DNA of 64,000 nt from Bacteroidales bacterium UBA3653 (GCA_002373505.1 DFKE01000017.1:479928-543927); one strand, 5' to 3'. Positions 35,174 to 44,260 are shown, counted from the first letter of the stretch. The notes: generated by a model not told the origin, from the sequence alone. Numbers and translations are program-made.

Positions 35174-37903
35174 ATGGAAAAGAAAAAAAGAGTTTATACC
35201 TTCGGTAACGGTAAGGCCGAGGGTAACGCACAAATGCGTGAGCTGCTGGGCGGCAAGGGCGCTAACTGCGCGGAGATGAACCTTGTGGGCGTGCCCGTTC
35301 CTCCCGGATTCACCATCACCACCGAGGTCTGCAACGAGTACTACCAGGTAGGTCAGGAGAAGATCGTGGAAGAGCTGACCGCTGAGGTAGAGGCTGCCGT
35401 AAAGCACGTAGAGGAGTTGATGAACTGCAAGTTCGGCGACCCGAAGAACCCGCTCCTTGTTTCTGTACGTTCGGGCGCACGCGCGTCCATGCCGGGTATG
35501 ATGGATACCATCCTCAACCTCGGTCTGAACGATACCGTAGCTGAGGGCATGGTTGCTAAGACCAACAACCCGCACTTCGTCTATGACTCCTACCGCCGTT
35601 TCGTACAGATGTACGGTGACGTCGTGCTGGGTATGAAGCCGGTGAACAAAACCGACATCGACCCGTTCGAGAAGATCATCGACGAGGTGAAAGAGATCCG
35701 CGGTATCAAGCTGGACAAGGACCTCAACGTAGATGAGTTGAAGCTCCTCGTAGCGCGTTTCAAGACCGCTATCAAAGAGCAGACCGGCAAGGACTTCCCG
35801 GACGATCCTATCGAGCAGCTCTGGGGCGCTATCTGCGCTGTATTCCGCAGCTGGATGAACGAGCGTGCTATCCTCTACCGTAAGATGGAAGGAATTCCTG
35901 ACGAGTGGGGAACCGCTGTGTCCGTTATGGCTATGGTCTTCGGTAACATGGGCGAGACCTCCGCTACCGGTGTCTGCTTCAGCCGTGACGCCGCAACGGG
36001 CGAGAACCTCTTCAACGGTGAGTACCTTGTAAACGCACAGGGTGAGGACGTGGTTGCAGGTATCCGTACTCCGCAGCAGATCACGCTGGAAGGCAGCCGC
36101 CGTTGGGCAGCGCTCCAGGGTATCAGCGAGGAAGAGCGTGCAAGCAAATATCCGTCAATGGAAGAGGCTATGCCGGCTCTTTATGCTGAACTCAACGAAA
36201 TCCAGCAGAAACTCGAGGACCACTACCGCGACATGCAGGATATGGAGTTCACCGTACAGGAAGGCAAGCTCTGGTTCCTCCAGACCCGTAACGGCAAGCG
36301 TACCGGTACTGCCATGGTGAAGATTGCTATGGACCTTGTACGCGAGGGCGTCATCAGCGAGAAAGAGGCTATCATGCGCTGCGAGCCGCAGAAACTGGAC
36401 GAACTGCTCCACCCTGTCTTCGACAAGGACGCGCTCAAGAAAGCGAAAGTCATCACCCAGGGTCTGCCTGCTTCTCCGGGCGCTGCGTGCGGACAGATTG
36501 TCTTCCACGCGGACGATGCACAGGAGTGGCACCAGAACGGTCACAAGGTCATCATGGTTCGTATCGAGACCAGCCCTGAAGACCTCGCAGGTATGTCTGC
36601 AGCCGAGGGTATCCTCACCGCACGCGGCGGTATGACCAGCCACGCAGCTGTCGTTGCCCGCGGTATGGGTAAGTGCTGCGTTTCCGGCGCAGGTGCTATT
36701 CAGGTGGACTACAAAGCCAAGACGGTTAAGATTGAGGGCGTGACCTACAAAGAGGGCGATTACATCTCTCTCAACGGTTCTACCGGACAGGTGTACGCAG
36801 GTGAGATCCCGACCAAGGCTGCTGAGCTCAGCGGTGACTTCAAGGCACTCATGGACCTCTGCGACAAATATACACACCTTCAGGTTCGTACCAACGCTGA
36901 TACGCCGCACGATGCTGCTGTGGCACGTGCCTTCGGCGCAAAGGGTATCGGTCTGACACGTACCGAGCACATGTTCTTCGACGACCAGAAGATCATCGCT
37001 ATGCGTGAGATGATTCTCGCCAAGGACAGCGAGGGCCGCGAGAAAGCACTGGCTAAACTGCTGCCGTACCAAAAGGCTGACTTCAAGGGTATCTTGGACG
37101 CTATGGACGGCCTGCCTGTGAACATCCGTCTGCTCGACCCGCCTTTGCACGAGTTCGTTCCGCATGATCTGAAGGGACAAGAGCAGATGGCGAAAGAGAT
37201 GGGCGTTTCCGTAGAGGAGATTCAGACCCGTGTTGCACAACTCGCTGAGAACAACCCGATGCTCGGTCACCGCGGTTGCCGTCTGGGTATCACCTTCCCG
37301 GAGATCACCGCTATGCAGACCCGCGCTATCCTCTCCGCCGCTTGCGAACTGAAGAAGGAGGGCAAGAACCCGATGCCGGAGATCATGGTGCCGCTGATCG
37401 GTATTCTCTATGAGCTCAAGCAGCAGAAAGAGATTATCCAGCGCGTAGCAAAAGAGGTATTTGCAGAGTACGGCGTAGAGGTAGAGTTCGAGATCGGAAC
37501 GATGATCGAGATTCCGCGTGCAGCCCTGACTGCAGACCGCATCGCTACAGAGGCGCAGTACTTCTCCTTCGGTACCAACGACCTGACCCAGATGACCTTC
37601 GGTTACAGCCGCGACGATATCGCTTCGTTCCTGCCGGCTTATTTGGAGAAGAAGATTCTGAAAGTCGATCCGTTCCAGGTTCTCGACCAGAACGGTGTAG
37701 GTCAGTTGATCAAGATGGCGGTAGAAAAAGGTCGTGCCGTTCGTCCGGGACTCCGTACCGGTATCTGCGGCGAGCACGGCGGCGAGCCTTCGTCCGTTAA
37801 GTTCTGTGCCCGTGTCGGCATGAACTACGCTTCCTGCAGCCCGTTCCGCGTACCTATCGCCCGTCTGGCAGCCGCTCAAGCAGCAGTAGAGGACGAAGCA
37901 TAA
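35174..37903 (+). CDS. ppdK: Pyruvate, phosphate dikinase
   Basis: Interconverts pyruvate, ATP and phosphate with PEP, AMP and pyrophosphate; 909 residues, full length. N-terminal ATP-grasp domain (LLGGKGANCAEM, VRSGARASMPGMMDT), swivelling phosphohistidine domain (GILTARGGMTSHAAVVARGMG, catalytic His in TSHAA at about residue 490) and PEP/pyruvate TIM-barrel (GIGLTRTEHMFF, HRGCRLGITFPEI, FSFGTNDLTQMTFG, GICGEHGG). The pyrophosphate it uses or makes links it to the membrane pyrophosphatase at 23779. No TAnnTTTG box lies in the 100 bp upstream, so it may be transcribed through the tRNA-Ala repeat. Codon use is strongly biased, suggesting high expression. Confidence 0.97.
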   Translation: MEKKKRVYTFGNGKAEGNAQMRELLGGKGANCAEMNLVGVPVPPGFTITTEVCNEYYQVGQEKIVEELTAEVEAAVKHVEELMNCKFGDPKNPLLVSVRSGARASMPGMMDTILNLGLNDTVAEGMVAKTNNPHFVYDSYRRFVQMYGDVVLGMKPVNKTDIDPFEKIIDEVKEIRGIKLDKDLNVDELKLLVARFKTAIKEQTGKDFPDDPIEQLWGAICAVFRSWMNERAILYRKMEGIPDEWGTAVSVMAMVFGNMGETSATGVCFSRDAATGENLFNGEYLVNAQGEDVVAGIRTPQQITLEGSRRWAALQGISEEERASKYPSMEEAMPALYAELNEIQQKLEDHYRDMQDMEFTVQEGKLWFLQTRNGKRTGTAMVKIAMDLVREGVISEKEAIMRCEPQKLDELLHPVFDKDALKKAKVITQGLPASPGAACGQIVFHADDAQEWHQNGHKVIMVRIETSPEDLAGMSAAEGILTARGGMTSHAAVVARGMGKCCVSGAGAIQVDYKAKTVKIEGVTYKEGDYISLNGSTGQVYAGEIPTKAAELSGDFKALMDLCDKYTHLQVRTNADTPHDAAVARAFGAKGIGLTRTEHMFFDDQKIIAMREMILAKDSEGREKALAKLLPYQKADFKGILDAMDGLPVNIRLLDPPLHEFVPHDLKGQEQMAKEMGVSVEEIQTRVAQLAENNPMLGHRGCRLGITFPEITAMQTRAILSAACELKKEGKNPMPEIMVPLIGILYELKQQKEIIQRVAKEVFAEYGVEVEFEIGTMIEIPRAALTADRIATEAQYFSFGTNDLTQMTFGYSRDDIASFLPAYLEKKILKVDPFQVLDQNGVGQLIKMAVEKGRAVRPGLRTGICGEHGGEPSSVKFCARVGMNYASCSPFRVPIARLAAAQAAVEDEA

Positions 37904-37936
37904 TTGCATAAATTTTCAAAAAAATGGCATGCACTC

Positions 37937-37967
37937 TTGTGTATGTCATTTTTTTATTGTACCTTTG
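37937..37967 (+). promoter_or_regulatory. Promoter of abiE-like pair
   Basis: TTGTGTATGTCA at 37937 and TACCTTTG at 37960, 23 bp apart; the flanks (ATGGCATGCACTC) match the tRNA-Ala promoter region. Confidence 0.75.
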
Positions 37968-38027
37968 CAGCGGATTTGTTTCCATAACGCACTGATTTTG
38001 GTGCATTATAGAAATGATTAGTACATT

Positions 38028-38645
38028 ATGACCTATAATTCGTTTTATAATCAGTGGCATCATTTGGTTTGTTTTTCTACAGCACAAGTGAGAGCAATAC
38101 ACCCGGACTTTCCGCGTGGAAATTATCTGCGGTGGCAAAAAGCGGGCTACATTGTTCCCTTGCGACAAGGATGGTATGCCTTTGCGGATTACGTGAACAA
38201 GCCGGATTACGCACGCTATATTGCATCAAAGATATATACCCCATCCTATATCAGTCTGCACACCGCTTTGTCGTTCTATGGCATTATTCCCGAAGCAGTG
38301 GTAGCCGTTACAAGTATTACCACGCGCAAAACAGCGCAGTTTGAGAATGTCTTTGCTTCCTATAGTTATCAGACTATCAAGCCTTCTCTGTTCTGGGGCT
38401 ACGAACCAAAGCAGCTATCCGACGGCAAGACCTTTATGTTAGCCACTCCGGAGAAGGCACTCATCGATTTGCTTTATCTCTATCCGCAGTATTCGACGGA
38501 AGAAGAAATGCGCGAATTGCGTCTGGACGAAGATTTTATGCAATACGAGTTAGACAAGGAACGGCTTGCTGAATACACCAGCCGCATCGGAAGCCCGATA
38601 CTAACCAAGCGGGTAAAACTCATGCTCAAAACATACGGAATATGA
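38028..38645 (+). CDS. AbiEi-like antitoxin (type IV toxin-antitoxin)
   Basis: 205 residues. The N-terminal winged-helix-like part (QVRAIHPDFPRGNYLRWQKAGYI...LRQGWYAFADY) and the body (KIYTPSYISLHTALSFYGIIPE, FMLATPEKALIDLLYLYP) are typical of the AbiEi antitoxin/transcriptional autoregulator family. It ends with an ATGA overlap into the nucleotidyltransferase toxin gene, the standard order for AbiE systems (antitoxin first), which act in abortive infection or element maintenance. Own promoter upstream. Confidence 0.85.
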   Translation: MTYNSFYNQWHHLVCFSTAQVRAIHPDFPRGNYLRWQKAGYIVPLRQGWYAFADYVNKPDYARYIASKIYTPSYISLHTALSFYGIIPEAVVAVTSITTRKTAQFENVFASYSYQTIKPSLFWGYEPKQLSDGKTFMLATPEKALIDLLYLYPQYSTEEEMRELRLDEDFMQYELDKERLAEYTSRIGSPILTKRVKLMLKTYGI

Positions 38646-39427
38646 TTGACTTAACATACATACGCGGTTTCTATCCGCCACAGATTGCCAACAATGCCAA
38701 CTTCCAAAAGCATTTGCTCAAGGAGTATATTGAGTGTCTGGCAATGGAATGGATTTCTCAGTCGGCTTGGTCGGACAAACTGGCTTTCATCGGAGGCACG
38801 AACCTACGGCTGATACACGGCATTGACCGTTTCTCTGAAGATTTGGATTTTGATTGCAAGAACCTTAGCCAAGAGGATTTTATCCAAATGACGGACGGCC
38901 TTATGCGCTATTTGACGCTTCAAGGTCTAACCGTTGAGGCACGTGACAAAGAGAATCCAAATCTGACTGCCTTCCGTCGAAATGTCTATTTCCCGGAACT
39001 ACTCTTCTCGCTCCAATTAACGGGTCATCGTGAAGAACGGTTTTTGATGAAGATAGAGGCACAAGACCAAGGCATTGTTTATCCGCGAGAGATGGCGACA
39101 ATCAGCCGTTTAGGCTTCTATTTTCCCGTTCCTGTTCCTCCTGTGAGCATTCTTCTTTCAATGAAACTATCGGCTCTTTTGACCCGTCAAAAGGGGCGTG
39201 ACTTTTACGATGTCCTTTTTTTATGGCAACGCACAAAACCGGACTACGAATTCTTGAAACAACGCCACGGGATAGAGAACAAGGAACAACTATTGGTACA
39301 ACTGCAAGAAACTGTCACTCATACAGATCTAAAGACCAAGCAGCGTGATTTTGAGCACCTTCTCTTTGAGCCTCGCAAAAGCGAACAGATACTCCATTTC
39401 ATGGAAATTCTAAAGTCCACTTTGTAA
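38642..39427 (+). CDS. AbiEii-like nucleotidyltransferase toxin
   Basis: 261 residues. The nucleotidyltransferase motif AFIGGTNLRLIHGIDRFSEDLDFD (residues about 49-72) has the G-G/T and DLD acidic pair of the DNA-polymerase-beta fold; a second conserved block is LLTRQKGRDFYDVLFL. This fits the toxin of AbiE type IV systems (COG2253 group), which modify tRNA or nucleotides in studied members. Coupled to the antitoxin by a 4-bp overlap and followed by a strong hairpin. Confidence 0.85.
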   Translation: MIDLTYIRGFYPPQIANNANFQKHLLKEYIECLAMEWISQSAWSDKLAFIGGTNLRLIHGIDRFSEDLDFDCKNLSQEDFIQMTDGLMRYLTLQGLTVEARDKENPNLTAFRRNVYFPELLFSLQLTGHREERFLMKIEAQDQGIVYPREMATISRLGFYFPVPVPPVSILLSMKLSALLTRQKGRDFYDVLFLWQRTKPDYEFLKQRHGIENKEQLLVQLQETVTHTDLKTKQRDFEHLLFEPRKSEQILHFMEILKSTL

Positions 39428-39434
39428 CCATACC

Positions 39435-39464
39435 ACAACGCACTCTCTTTCGGGAGTGCGTTGT
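39435..39464. terminator. Terminator between abiEii-like gene and lipoprotein
   Basis: ACAACGCACTC / GAGTGCGTTGT stem, 8-nt loop, between convergent genes. Confidence 0.75.
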
Positions 39465-39492
39465 TAGTTTATATAGGCGTAATTATTGGTTC

Positions 39493-40260
39493 CTATTCGT
39501 AATATTCAACTTCACGCGTTTCTATTTCGACAAAATCACTTGTTATTTCGATATTTTTGTTCGATTTATTTTCTACCTCCAGACATAATTCATTCTCTAA
39601 TTTTATGCGGGTTTCCAATGGCAGACCAAGATCACAAAGAGGTGCATAATACTCCATCGCTTCTCCGCTCAACTCAACTATTGTGACAGTTGATTTTCGT
39701 CTTATCCAATTACCCTGACTGTCATTTTCGATATATTTATATTGTTTGCGCCACACCTCCATACTTGTCTCTTTATCCGTATCCACGCGATCTACAATAT
39801 ACATATCAGATGGAGAGAGAGAATTACCATTATAAATATTATGCTCCATGAAGGATGAATACCAACAGAACACCGGACGTAATTCTTGAGCCAAATAGGA
39901 ATAATTATTGCTATAAAATTCTATGACACGTCCTAAACTGTCTCTTACAGGTGGATTGTAATAATACGGATTCCCACATTCTAAATCGTCGTACCAAATC
40001 CCCTCCTCATCACACTTAATCCAAGGGCCGGCGGTGTCATTGCATATAATCCCGTCAGCGGTAAACATGGCTCCATCGCGTATAAAACATGCGGTACTAT
40101 CCTCCCTCACTCCATATATAGGGGAAACCTTTTTAACGGCTCCATGTGTAACATCCATGAACACCCTGTCCGGAGTTATTTGTTGGGCACTTTTGTGGGA
40201 ACATGCTAATCCTGCAAATATAAATGCAGAAAAGACAAAAGGAGTAATGTAGTTTTTCAT
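39493..40260 (-). CDS. Lipoprotein of unknown function
   Basis: 255 residues with a lipoprotein signal MKNYITPFVFSAFIFAGLAC (cysteine at residue 20). The body contains repeated short beta-like, Tyr-rich segments (DAMFTADGIIC, GIWYDDLECGNPYYY, GRVIEFYSNNYSYL, KQYKYIENDSQGNW), a pattern seen in proteins with RHS/MORN-like small repeats, but no family is recognised. Monocistronic, with its own promoter and a terminator shared with the AbiE pair. More AT-rich than the neighbouring core genes, like the AbiE pair next to it. Confidence 0.7.
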   Translation of the reverse strand: MKNYITPFVFSAFIFAGLACSHKSAQQITPDRVFMDVTHGAVKKVSPIYGVREDSTACFIRDGAMFTADGIICNDTAGPWIKCDEEGIWYDDLECGNPYYYNPPVRDSLGRVIEFYSNNYSYLAQELRPVFCWYSSFMEHNIYNGNSLSPSDMYIVDRVDTDKETSMEVWRKQYKYIENDSQGNWIRRKSTVTIVELSGEAMEYYAPLCDLGLPLETRIKLENELCLEVENKSNKNIEITSDFVEIETREVEYYE

Positions 40261-40345
40261 ATCATTAAAATTTTAGTTAATAAATTTGATTTATGCGTTT
40301 ATGCCAATAGTTGCGCAGTGTGGTTTTCAATTTTATTTGCGGATG

Positions 40346-40376
40346 CAAAGGTACTGCTTTTTTGTGAAATGTGCAA
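40346..40376 (-). promoter_or_regulatory. Promoter of lipoprotein gene
   Basis: Minus strand: TTGCACATTTCA (first base 40376) and TACCTTTG (first base 40353), 23 bp apart. Confidence 0.75.
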
Positions 40377-40393
40377 ATTTATTTGTATAAAAC

Positions 40394-40424
40394 TTGCGGA
40401 TGTGCGGATTTTATTGTATCTTTG
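40394..40424 (+). promoter_or_regulatory. Promoter of YdeI-like gene
   Basis: TTGCGGATGTGC at 40394 and TATCTTTG at 40417, 23 bp apart. It fixes the start at 40445, not 40394. Confidence 0.75.
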
Positions 40425-40444
40425 CAGTCAAAATTATAGTTTGT

Positions 40445-40783
40445 ATGGAGATAATTGGTTTATTGGAGTTTAAGGAGCGGCGCGAGTTGCGGAAGTGGCT
40501 GGAGCAGAACCATGACAAGGAGCGGTTCTGCTGGGTGACGATGTACCGGACGAAGATCCCGCGGACGGACTGCATGCCCTACCTCGACGTGGTGGAAGAG
40601 GCACTATGCTTCGGGTGGATTGACTCCACGCTCAAGAAACTGCCGGACGGCAGGTTGGCACAACGTCTCTCTCCGCGTGTCAAGAAGAGCCACTGGACGG
40701 AGTTGAACAAACAGCGTTGCGCCGATCTGGAGCGGCGCGGACTGATGACCGACGCCGGCAGAAAAGCGTTATTAAATCAATAA
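40445..40783 (+). CDS. YdeI/OmpD-associated family protein, short form
   Basis: 112 residues from the ATG at 40445. The segment LEFKERRELRKWLEQNHDKE, FCWVTMYRTKIPR, YLDVVEEALCFGWIDST and RLAQRLSPRVKKSHWTELN is the N-terminal domain of the YdeI family (usual length about 190). The C-terminal half of that family is absent: the frame stops after GLMTDAGRKALLNQ and runs 12 bp into the convergent DUF1295 gene. It is either a natural short form or a truncation. Function unknown; E. coli YdeI is linked to peptide/bacteriocin resistance. Confidence 0.75.
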   Translation: MEIIGLLEFKERRELRKWLEQNHDKERFCWVTMYRTKIPRTDCMPYLDVVEEALCFGWIDSTLKKLPDGRLAQRLSPRVKKSHWTELNKQRCADLERRGLMTDAGRKALLNQ

Positions 40784-41674
40784 GCGTGTATTTTTCCGAT
40801 ACTCGGCATAGTCGGGTTTGTTAGCCAACTGGCGATGCTCCATGAGCGGGACGGAGATACCGAGAAAGAGCGCTGTCATAGCTATCGGACCGAGGATATA
40901 CCAGTCAATGCCGTTGAGTGCCGCATACATAATCCATATACCCCACCAGAACTGAATTTCACCGAAATAGTTCGGATGACGGCCGTGTTTCCATAGTCCC
41001 ACATTGCACACTTTGCCCGGATGGGCTGCACGGAAATCATGACTCTGCTTGTCAGCTATGAGTTGGATGGTTGCGGAAGAAAGGCAGACAAGGCAGCCGA
41101 GTATTAAGACCGCTGCGCTGACAGAGTACAGACCGGCTTCGCCTGACAGAGTACAGACCGAATTACTGACCTCATATAGTTGCAGTCCCGGGAGCATGGC
41201 AGCAAAGACAACAAGCGTAGGAACCATATTGAGCCCGAAGAAGTTGATGAGATGGAAAAGGGCGGGATGAAGCGAACGGTACTTGGTATAGCGCCAGTCC
41301 TCATGGGCGATACCTTTAAAAGTGATTGCCCAGTTGCGCGTCAGCCGCCATCCCCAATACCACGAAGCGACAAGCAGCAGTATTACCGGCAGCGACCATA
41401 CACCCGTATAGAACGCCCATGCCAGAAAAGCAACCGGCGGGAAGACACTCCAATAGGGATCATAGACCGACACGTTCTCATAGAGCAGCCCGAACGCCCA
41501 TACCACGACAGTTGCCACTACGTCGGCGAGGAACAACCCCACCCATGCCCTCCCCTCAAGGGAGGGTAAAAATTGCATCACATAGTGGAATACCAGCCAG
41601 CCAATAATTCCGGCGAGGACATAGATAGCCGCGATAAGCGCTATACTACCCCATTTTGAGTAAGACCGTTTCAT
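40772..41674 (-). CDS. DUF1295 membrane protein (steroid-reductase/ICMT-like)
   Basis: 300 residues with about seven hydrophobic segments. The C-terminal signature WKHGRHPNYFGEIQFWWGIW followed by MEHRQLANKPDYAEYRKNT is the DUF1295 family, related to steroid 5-alpha-reductases and isoprenylcysteine methyltransferases; the substrate is unknown. Two foreign-looking in-frame inserts are visible. A G/C palindrome near the N-terminus codes for LPSLEGRAWVG (41542-41566), and an 18-bp duplicated sequence codes for SVCTLSGEAGLYSVSA (41118-41160) between two membrane segments. Start ATG 41674 is directly preceded by a heptamer array. Confidence 0.85.
   Translation of the reverse strand: MKRSYSKWGSIALIAAIYVLAGIIGWLVFHYVMQFLPSLEGRAWVGLFLADVVATVVVWAFGLLYENVSVYDPYWSVFPPVAFLAWAFYTGVWSLPVILLLVASWYWGWRLTRNWAITFKGIAHEDWRYTKYRSLHPALFHLINFFGLNMVPTLVVFAAMLPGLQLYEVSNSVCTLSGEAGLYSVSAAVLILGCLVCLSSATIQLIADKQSHDFRAAHPGKVCNVGLWKHGRHPNYFGEIQFWWGIWIMYAALNGIDWYILGPIAMTALFLGISVPLMEHRQLANKPDYAEYRKNTRLLI
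41118..41160. repeat. In-frame 18-bp duplication in DUF1295 gene
   Basis: CTGACAGAGTACAGACCG occurs at 41118 and 41143, 25 bp apart. On the minus strand each contains TCTGTAC-TCTGTCA (7-bp period), related to the AGAGTAC arrays in mtaB and the addB-like gene. Confidence 0.85.
41542..41566. repeat. Dispersed G/C palindrome, copy 2 (in frame)
   Basis: CCCTCCC-CTCAA-GGGAGGG (41548-41566) preceded by ACCCATG. With AACCCC just upstream it aligns with copy 1 at 16158. Inside the DUF1295 coding region. Confidence 0.75.
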
Positions 41675-41677
41675 AAC

Positions 41678-41705
41678 AATTACGAATTAAGAATAACGAA
41701 TTTGG
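41678..41705. repeat. Heptamer array (AATTACG) in DUF1295 5' leader
   Basis: AATTACG, AATTAAG, AATAACG, AATTTGG: four exact 7-bp registers between the promoter and the start codon. Confidence 0.85.
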
Positions 41706-41708
41706 GTG

Positions 41709-41756
41709 CAAAGATACGAATAAATTTGCATATCTGCAAAAAATATTGTAATTTTG
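41709..41756. promoter_or_regulatory. Divergent promoters sharing one -33 element
   Basis: The near-palindrome TTTGCATATCTGCAAA (41725-41740) supplies a TTGC box in both directions. On the plus strand TTG 41726 pairs with TAATTTTG 41749-41756 (CDF gene). On the minus strand TTG (first base 41739) pairs with TATCTTTG (first base 41716; DUF1295 gene). Both spacings are 23 bp. Confidence 0.8.
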
Positions 41757-41782
41757 CAGTCGGTTTATTAAAAATATAGTAT

Positions 41783-42688
41783 ATGAGTCATCACCATCAT
41801 GAGCATACGTCCTCGCAAGCGACGGACAAACGCATGCGCCGCATATTGATAATCGGCATCAGTCTGAATCTCCTATTCGTCTTTATCGAAGCGGGAGTAG
41901 GCATCTGGAAAAACAGCCTGTCGCTGCTGAGCGATGCAGGTCATAACCTGAGCGATGTATTTTCACTGGCTTTGGTTCTAATCGGTTTTTACCTTGCCCG
42001 TCGCGCGGCAAACAGCCATTACACCTATGGATATAAAAAATCTACTATTCTGATCTCTTTACTGAATGCTCTACTGCTATTAGTTGCCGTTGGTATCATC
42101 ATAGCCGAGAGCGTTCACAAACTCCGCACTCCGACGGCAATAGACGGTGTGGCGATATCCTGGACGGCCGGTATAGGAATACTGGTGAACGGGATCACTA
42201 CCCTTCTCCTTTTGCGCGGCCAGCAGAATGATTTGAACATTCGCGGTGCCTTTCTGCATATGGCAGCAGACACGCTGGTGAGCGTAGGCGTTGTTATCAG
42301 CGGAATCATTATTGCCTTTACCGGATGGTATATCATAGATCCGATTATCAGTCTGGTTATCGCATTGGTAATCCTGATCAGTACATGGGAGTTGTTGCAT
42401 GACAGTGTCCGGCTGGCTTTGGACGGCGTGCCGGAGGACGTAGATATAGATCACCTGCGCGAGCACATAGTAGCCCTACCACATGTGGTGGGGGTACATC
42501 ATATCCATGTATGGGCGATGAGTACTACTGAAAATGCCCTGACAGCGCATGTCGTTGTAGATGACATGCAGCATGCCCACGAAGCCGTTCAGCAAATAAA
42601 ACAGGCTCTAAGTCATGAAGGAATCACTCATGTTACCTTGGAAACAGAGACACAGGATGACATGTGCGAAGAAAAAGATTGTCCTTAA
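41783..42688 (+). CDS. Cation diffusion facilitator (zinc/metal exporter)
   Basis: Proton-coupled divalent metal exporter of the inner membrane, 301 residues, CDF family. A histidine-rich N-terminus (MSHHHHEH), six membrane segments, the metal-site motif SDAGHNLSDVFSL in the second segment and HMAADTLVSVGV in the fifth, then a cytoplasmic C-terminal domain with HHIHVWAMSTTENALTAHV. Zinc is the likeliest substrate (CzcD-like), but cobalt or cadmium cannot be excluded. Monocistronic; shares its promoter region with the divergent DUF1295 gene. Confidence 0.93.
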   Translation: MSHHHHEHTSSQATDKRMRRILIIGISLNLLFVFIEAGVGIWKNSLSLLSDAGHNLSDVFSLALVLIGFYLARRAANSHYTYGYKKSTILISLLNALLLLVAVGIIIAESVHKLRTPTAIDGVAISWTAGIGILVNGITTLLLLRGQQNDLNIRGAFLHMAADTLVSVGVVISGIIIAFTGWYIIDPIISLVIALVILISTWELLHDSVRLALDGVPEDVDIDHLREHIVALPHVVGVHHIHVWAMSTTENALTAHVVVDDMQHAHEAVQQIKQALSHEGITHVTLETETQDDMCEEKDCP

Positions 42689-42772
42689 GCTTTCTGGCAC
42701 ACTTTTTGTGACTAAACGGCGGTTTTAAAAATTGATATATACATGCCTAATCGGCAAAAAGGACAAATAATT

Positions 42773-44260
42773 ATGAACTATTGTAAACTATGGATTGTCA
42801 TTCTGGCAGTCAGTTGCTATTCTGCCTCCTTATCAGCAGGTGATACTATCCGATATACTTTAGCCTCCTGCCGCGAGATGGCCTTATCCAACGGAGCTAC
42901 GAGCCGTTCGAGCCAGGAAGCACTCAAGGCTGCAGAATATAACCGCAAAGCAGCTTTGGCGGCTATGTTCCCCCGCGTGACCGCAAACGGCGCATACATG
43001 TGGAACTCCGAGAAACTGCACTTGCTTGCCAACCAGACCCAATTCAATCTAGGTGTTGCAGGCGTTAACCCGGACGGAAGTTCGTATTTCAACTGGTCTC
43101 CCGAATCCGCATTAGGGCGTCTGGTAACAGATCTGGACGGCAGCCCGCTCCAGCAACCGGTTATGGATGTTCAGAATGAAGCGGGTCAGCAGATAGCCAA
43201 CGCCTACCAGCAAGTATACAACACCATGACTGTTGATATGACCCATGTGGTGGTAGCCCACGTAGGCGTGACACAACCTATCTACACAGGCGGCAGGCTG
43301 CTACAGATGTATCGCATCGCGCAGTCAGCCGAACGCGTAGCAGCATTGGAAGCGGGCACCAAGCATGACAATGTGATAGCCGCGGTGGATGAAGCCTATT
43401 GGCGCGTCGTATCCGTAGAGCAGAAGCATCTGCTGGCAGACAACTATTTCCGTCTGCTCTGCAAACTGGAGAGCGACGTGACGGAACTGGTGAATGAAGG
43501 TCTTGCCACTCAATCCGACCTACTGAAAGTACGGACCAAAAGAGGAGAAGCAGAGGTAAAGAAACTGCAAGCAGAAAACGGTCTGACCCTCTCCCGCATG
43601 GCTCTGGCACAAATATGCGGTCTGCCATTGGGTTCCGTATTTACGCTGGATGAGACAGGTCTAGACGAGACCCATTTGGCAGCCGACACTATTGACGCCG
43701 CTGCGGCAGCCGCTAACCGGAAAGAGTTACAACTGGCAGAAGAAGCCGAGATAGTAGCCCGAAGCACTGCCAAAATGACAGCAGCAGGTTTGCAACCGAC
43801 AATCGTAGCTTCCGCCGGCTATCTCTATACCAACCCCTATGCCGAGAACGGCATCAAGAACGACTGGAAAGGTCACGGATTTTTCTCTGCCGGCGTAGTT
43901 GTGAATGTCCCTATTGCACACGCGGACGATATCTTGCGGTACAAGGCCGCCAAACATGCCGCCAAAGCGGTTGCGCTGCGAGCAGAAGAGACACGCGAGA
44001 TGCTCACCCTGCAAACCACACAAGCCAACCAGAAACTGATGGAGGCACAGCAGAAAATATCACTGGCGAAATTGACCTGTAAAAATGCAGCAGAAGTGCT
44101 GCGTATGGCAGAAGAGTCGTTTGCCTCCGGCATGATTTCATCATCCGAGCTGATGCAGGCCCAGACAGCATGGCTGGCGGCGGCTACGGACCTCGTGGAT
44201 GCCGAAACGGAAGCCAAAGTACAAGAGACCATGCTCCGCAAATATACAGGGAAGTTATAA
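42773..44260 (+). CDS. TolC-family outer-membrane efflux protein
   Basis: 495 residues from ATG 42773, which gives a clean signal peptide (MNYCKLWIVILAVSCYSASLSAG); an ATG at 42743 would add ten polar residues before it. Two long helical repeats with TolC-type sequence (YTLASCREMALSNG...AALAAMFPRVTANGAY; VGVTQPIYTGGRLLQMYRIAQ; LTLQTTQANQKLMEAQQKI). First gene of an efflux operon: outer-membrane channel, HlyD adaptor, two ABC-2 permeases. Confidence 0.92.
   Translation: MNYCKLWIVILAVSCYSASLSAGDTIRYTLASCREMALSNGATSRSSQEALKAAEYNRKAALAAMFPRVTANGAYMWNSEKLHLLANQTQFNLGVAGVNPDGSSYFNWSPESALGRLVTDLDGSPLQQPVMDVQNEAGQQIANAYQQVYNTMTVDMTHVVVAHVGVTQPIYTGGRLLQMYRIAQSAERVAALEAGTKHDNVIAAVDEAYWRVVSVEQKHLLADNYFRLLCKLESDVTELVNEGLATQSDLLKVRTKRGEAEVKKLQAENGLTLSRMALAQICGLPLGSVFTLDETGLDETHLAADTIDAAAAAANRKELQLAEEAEIVARSTAKMTAAGLQPTIVASAGYLYTNPYAENGIKNDWKGHGFFSAGVVVNVPIAHADDILRYKAAKHAAKAVALRAEETREMLTLQTTQANQKLMEAQQKISLAKLTCKNAAEVLRMAEESFASGMISSSELMQAQTAWLAAATDLVDAETEAKVQETMLRKYTGKL

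Noticed and set aside
36155..37909. Long antisense open frame (584 codons) opposite ppdK
   Set aside because: Mirror of a strongly codon-biased gene; no recognisable domains, and ppdK motifs are intact on the other strand. The same applies to long antisense frames opposite gdhA (55960-57339), pepT (16139-17452), the ATP-grasp gene (53413-54735) and alaS (3113-3955).
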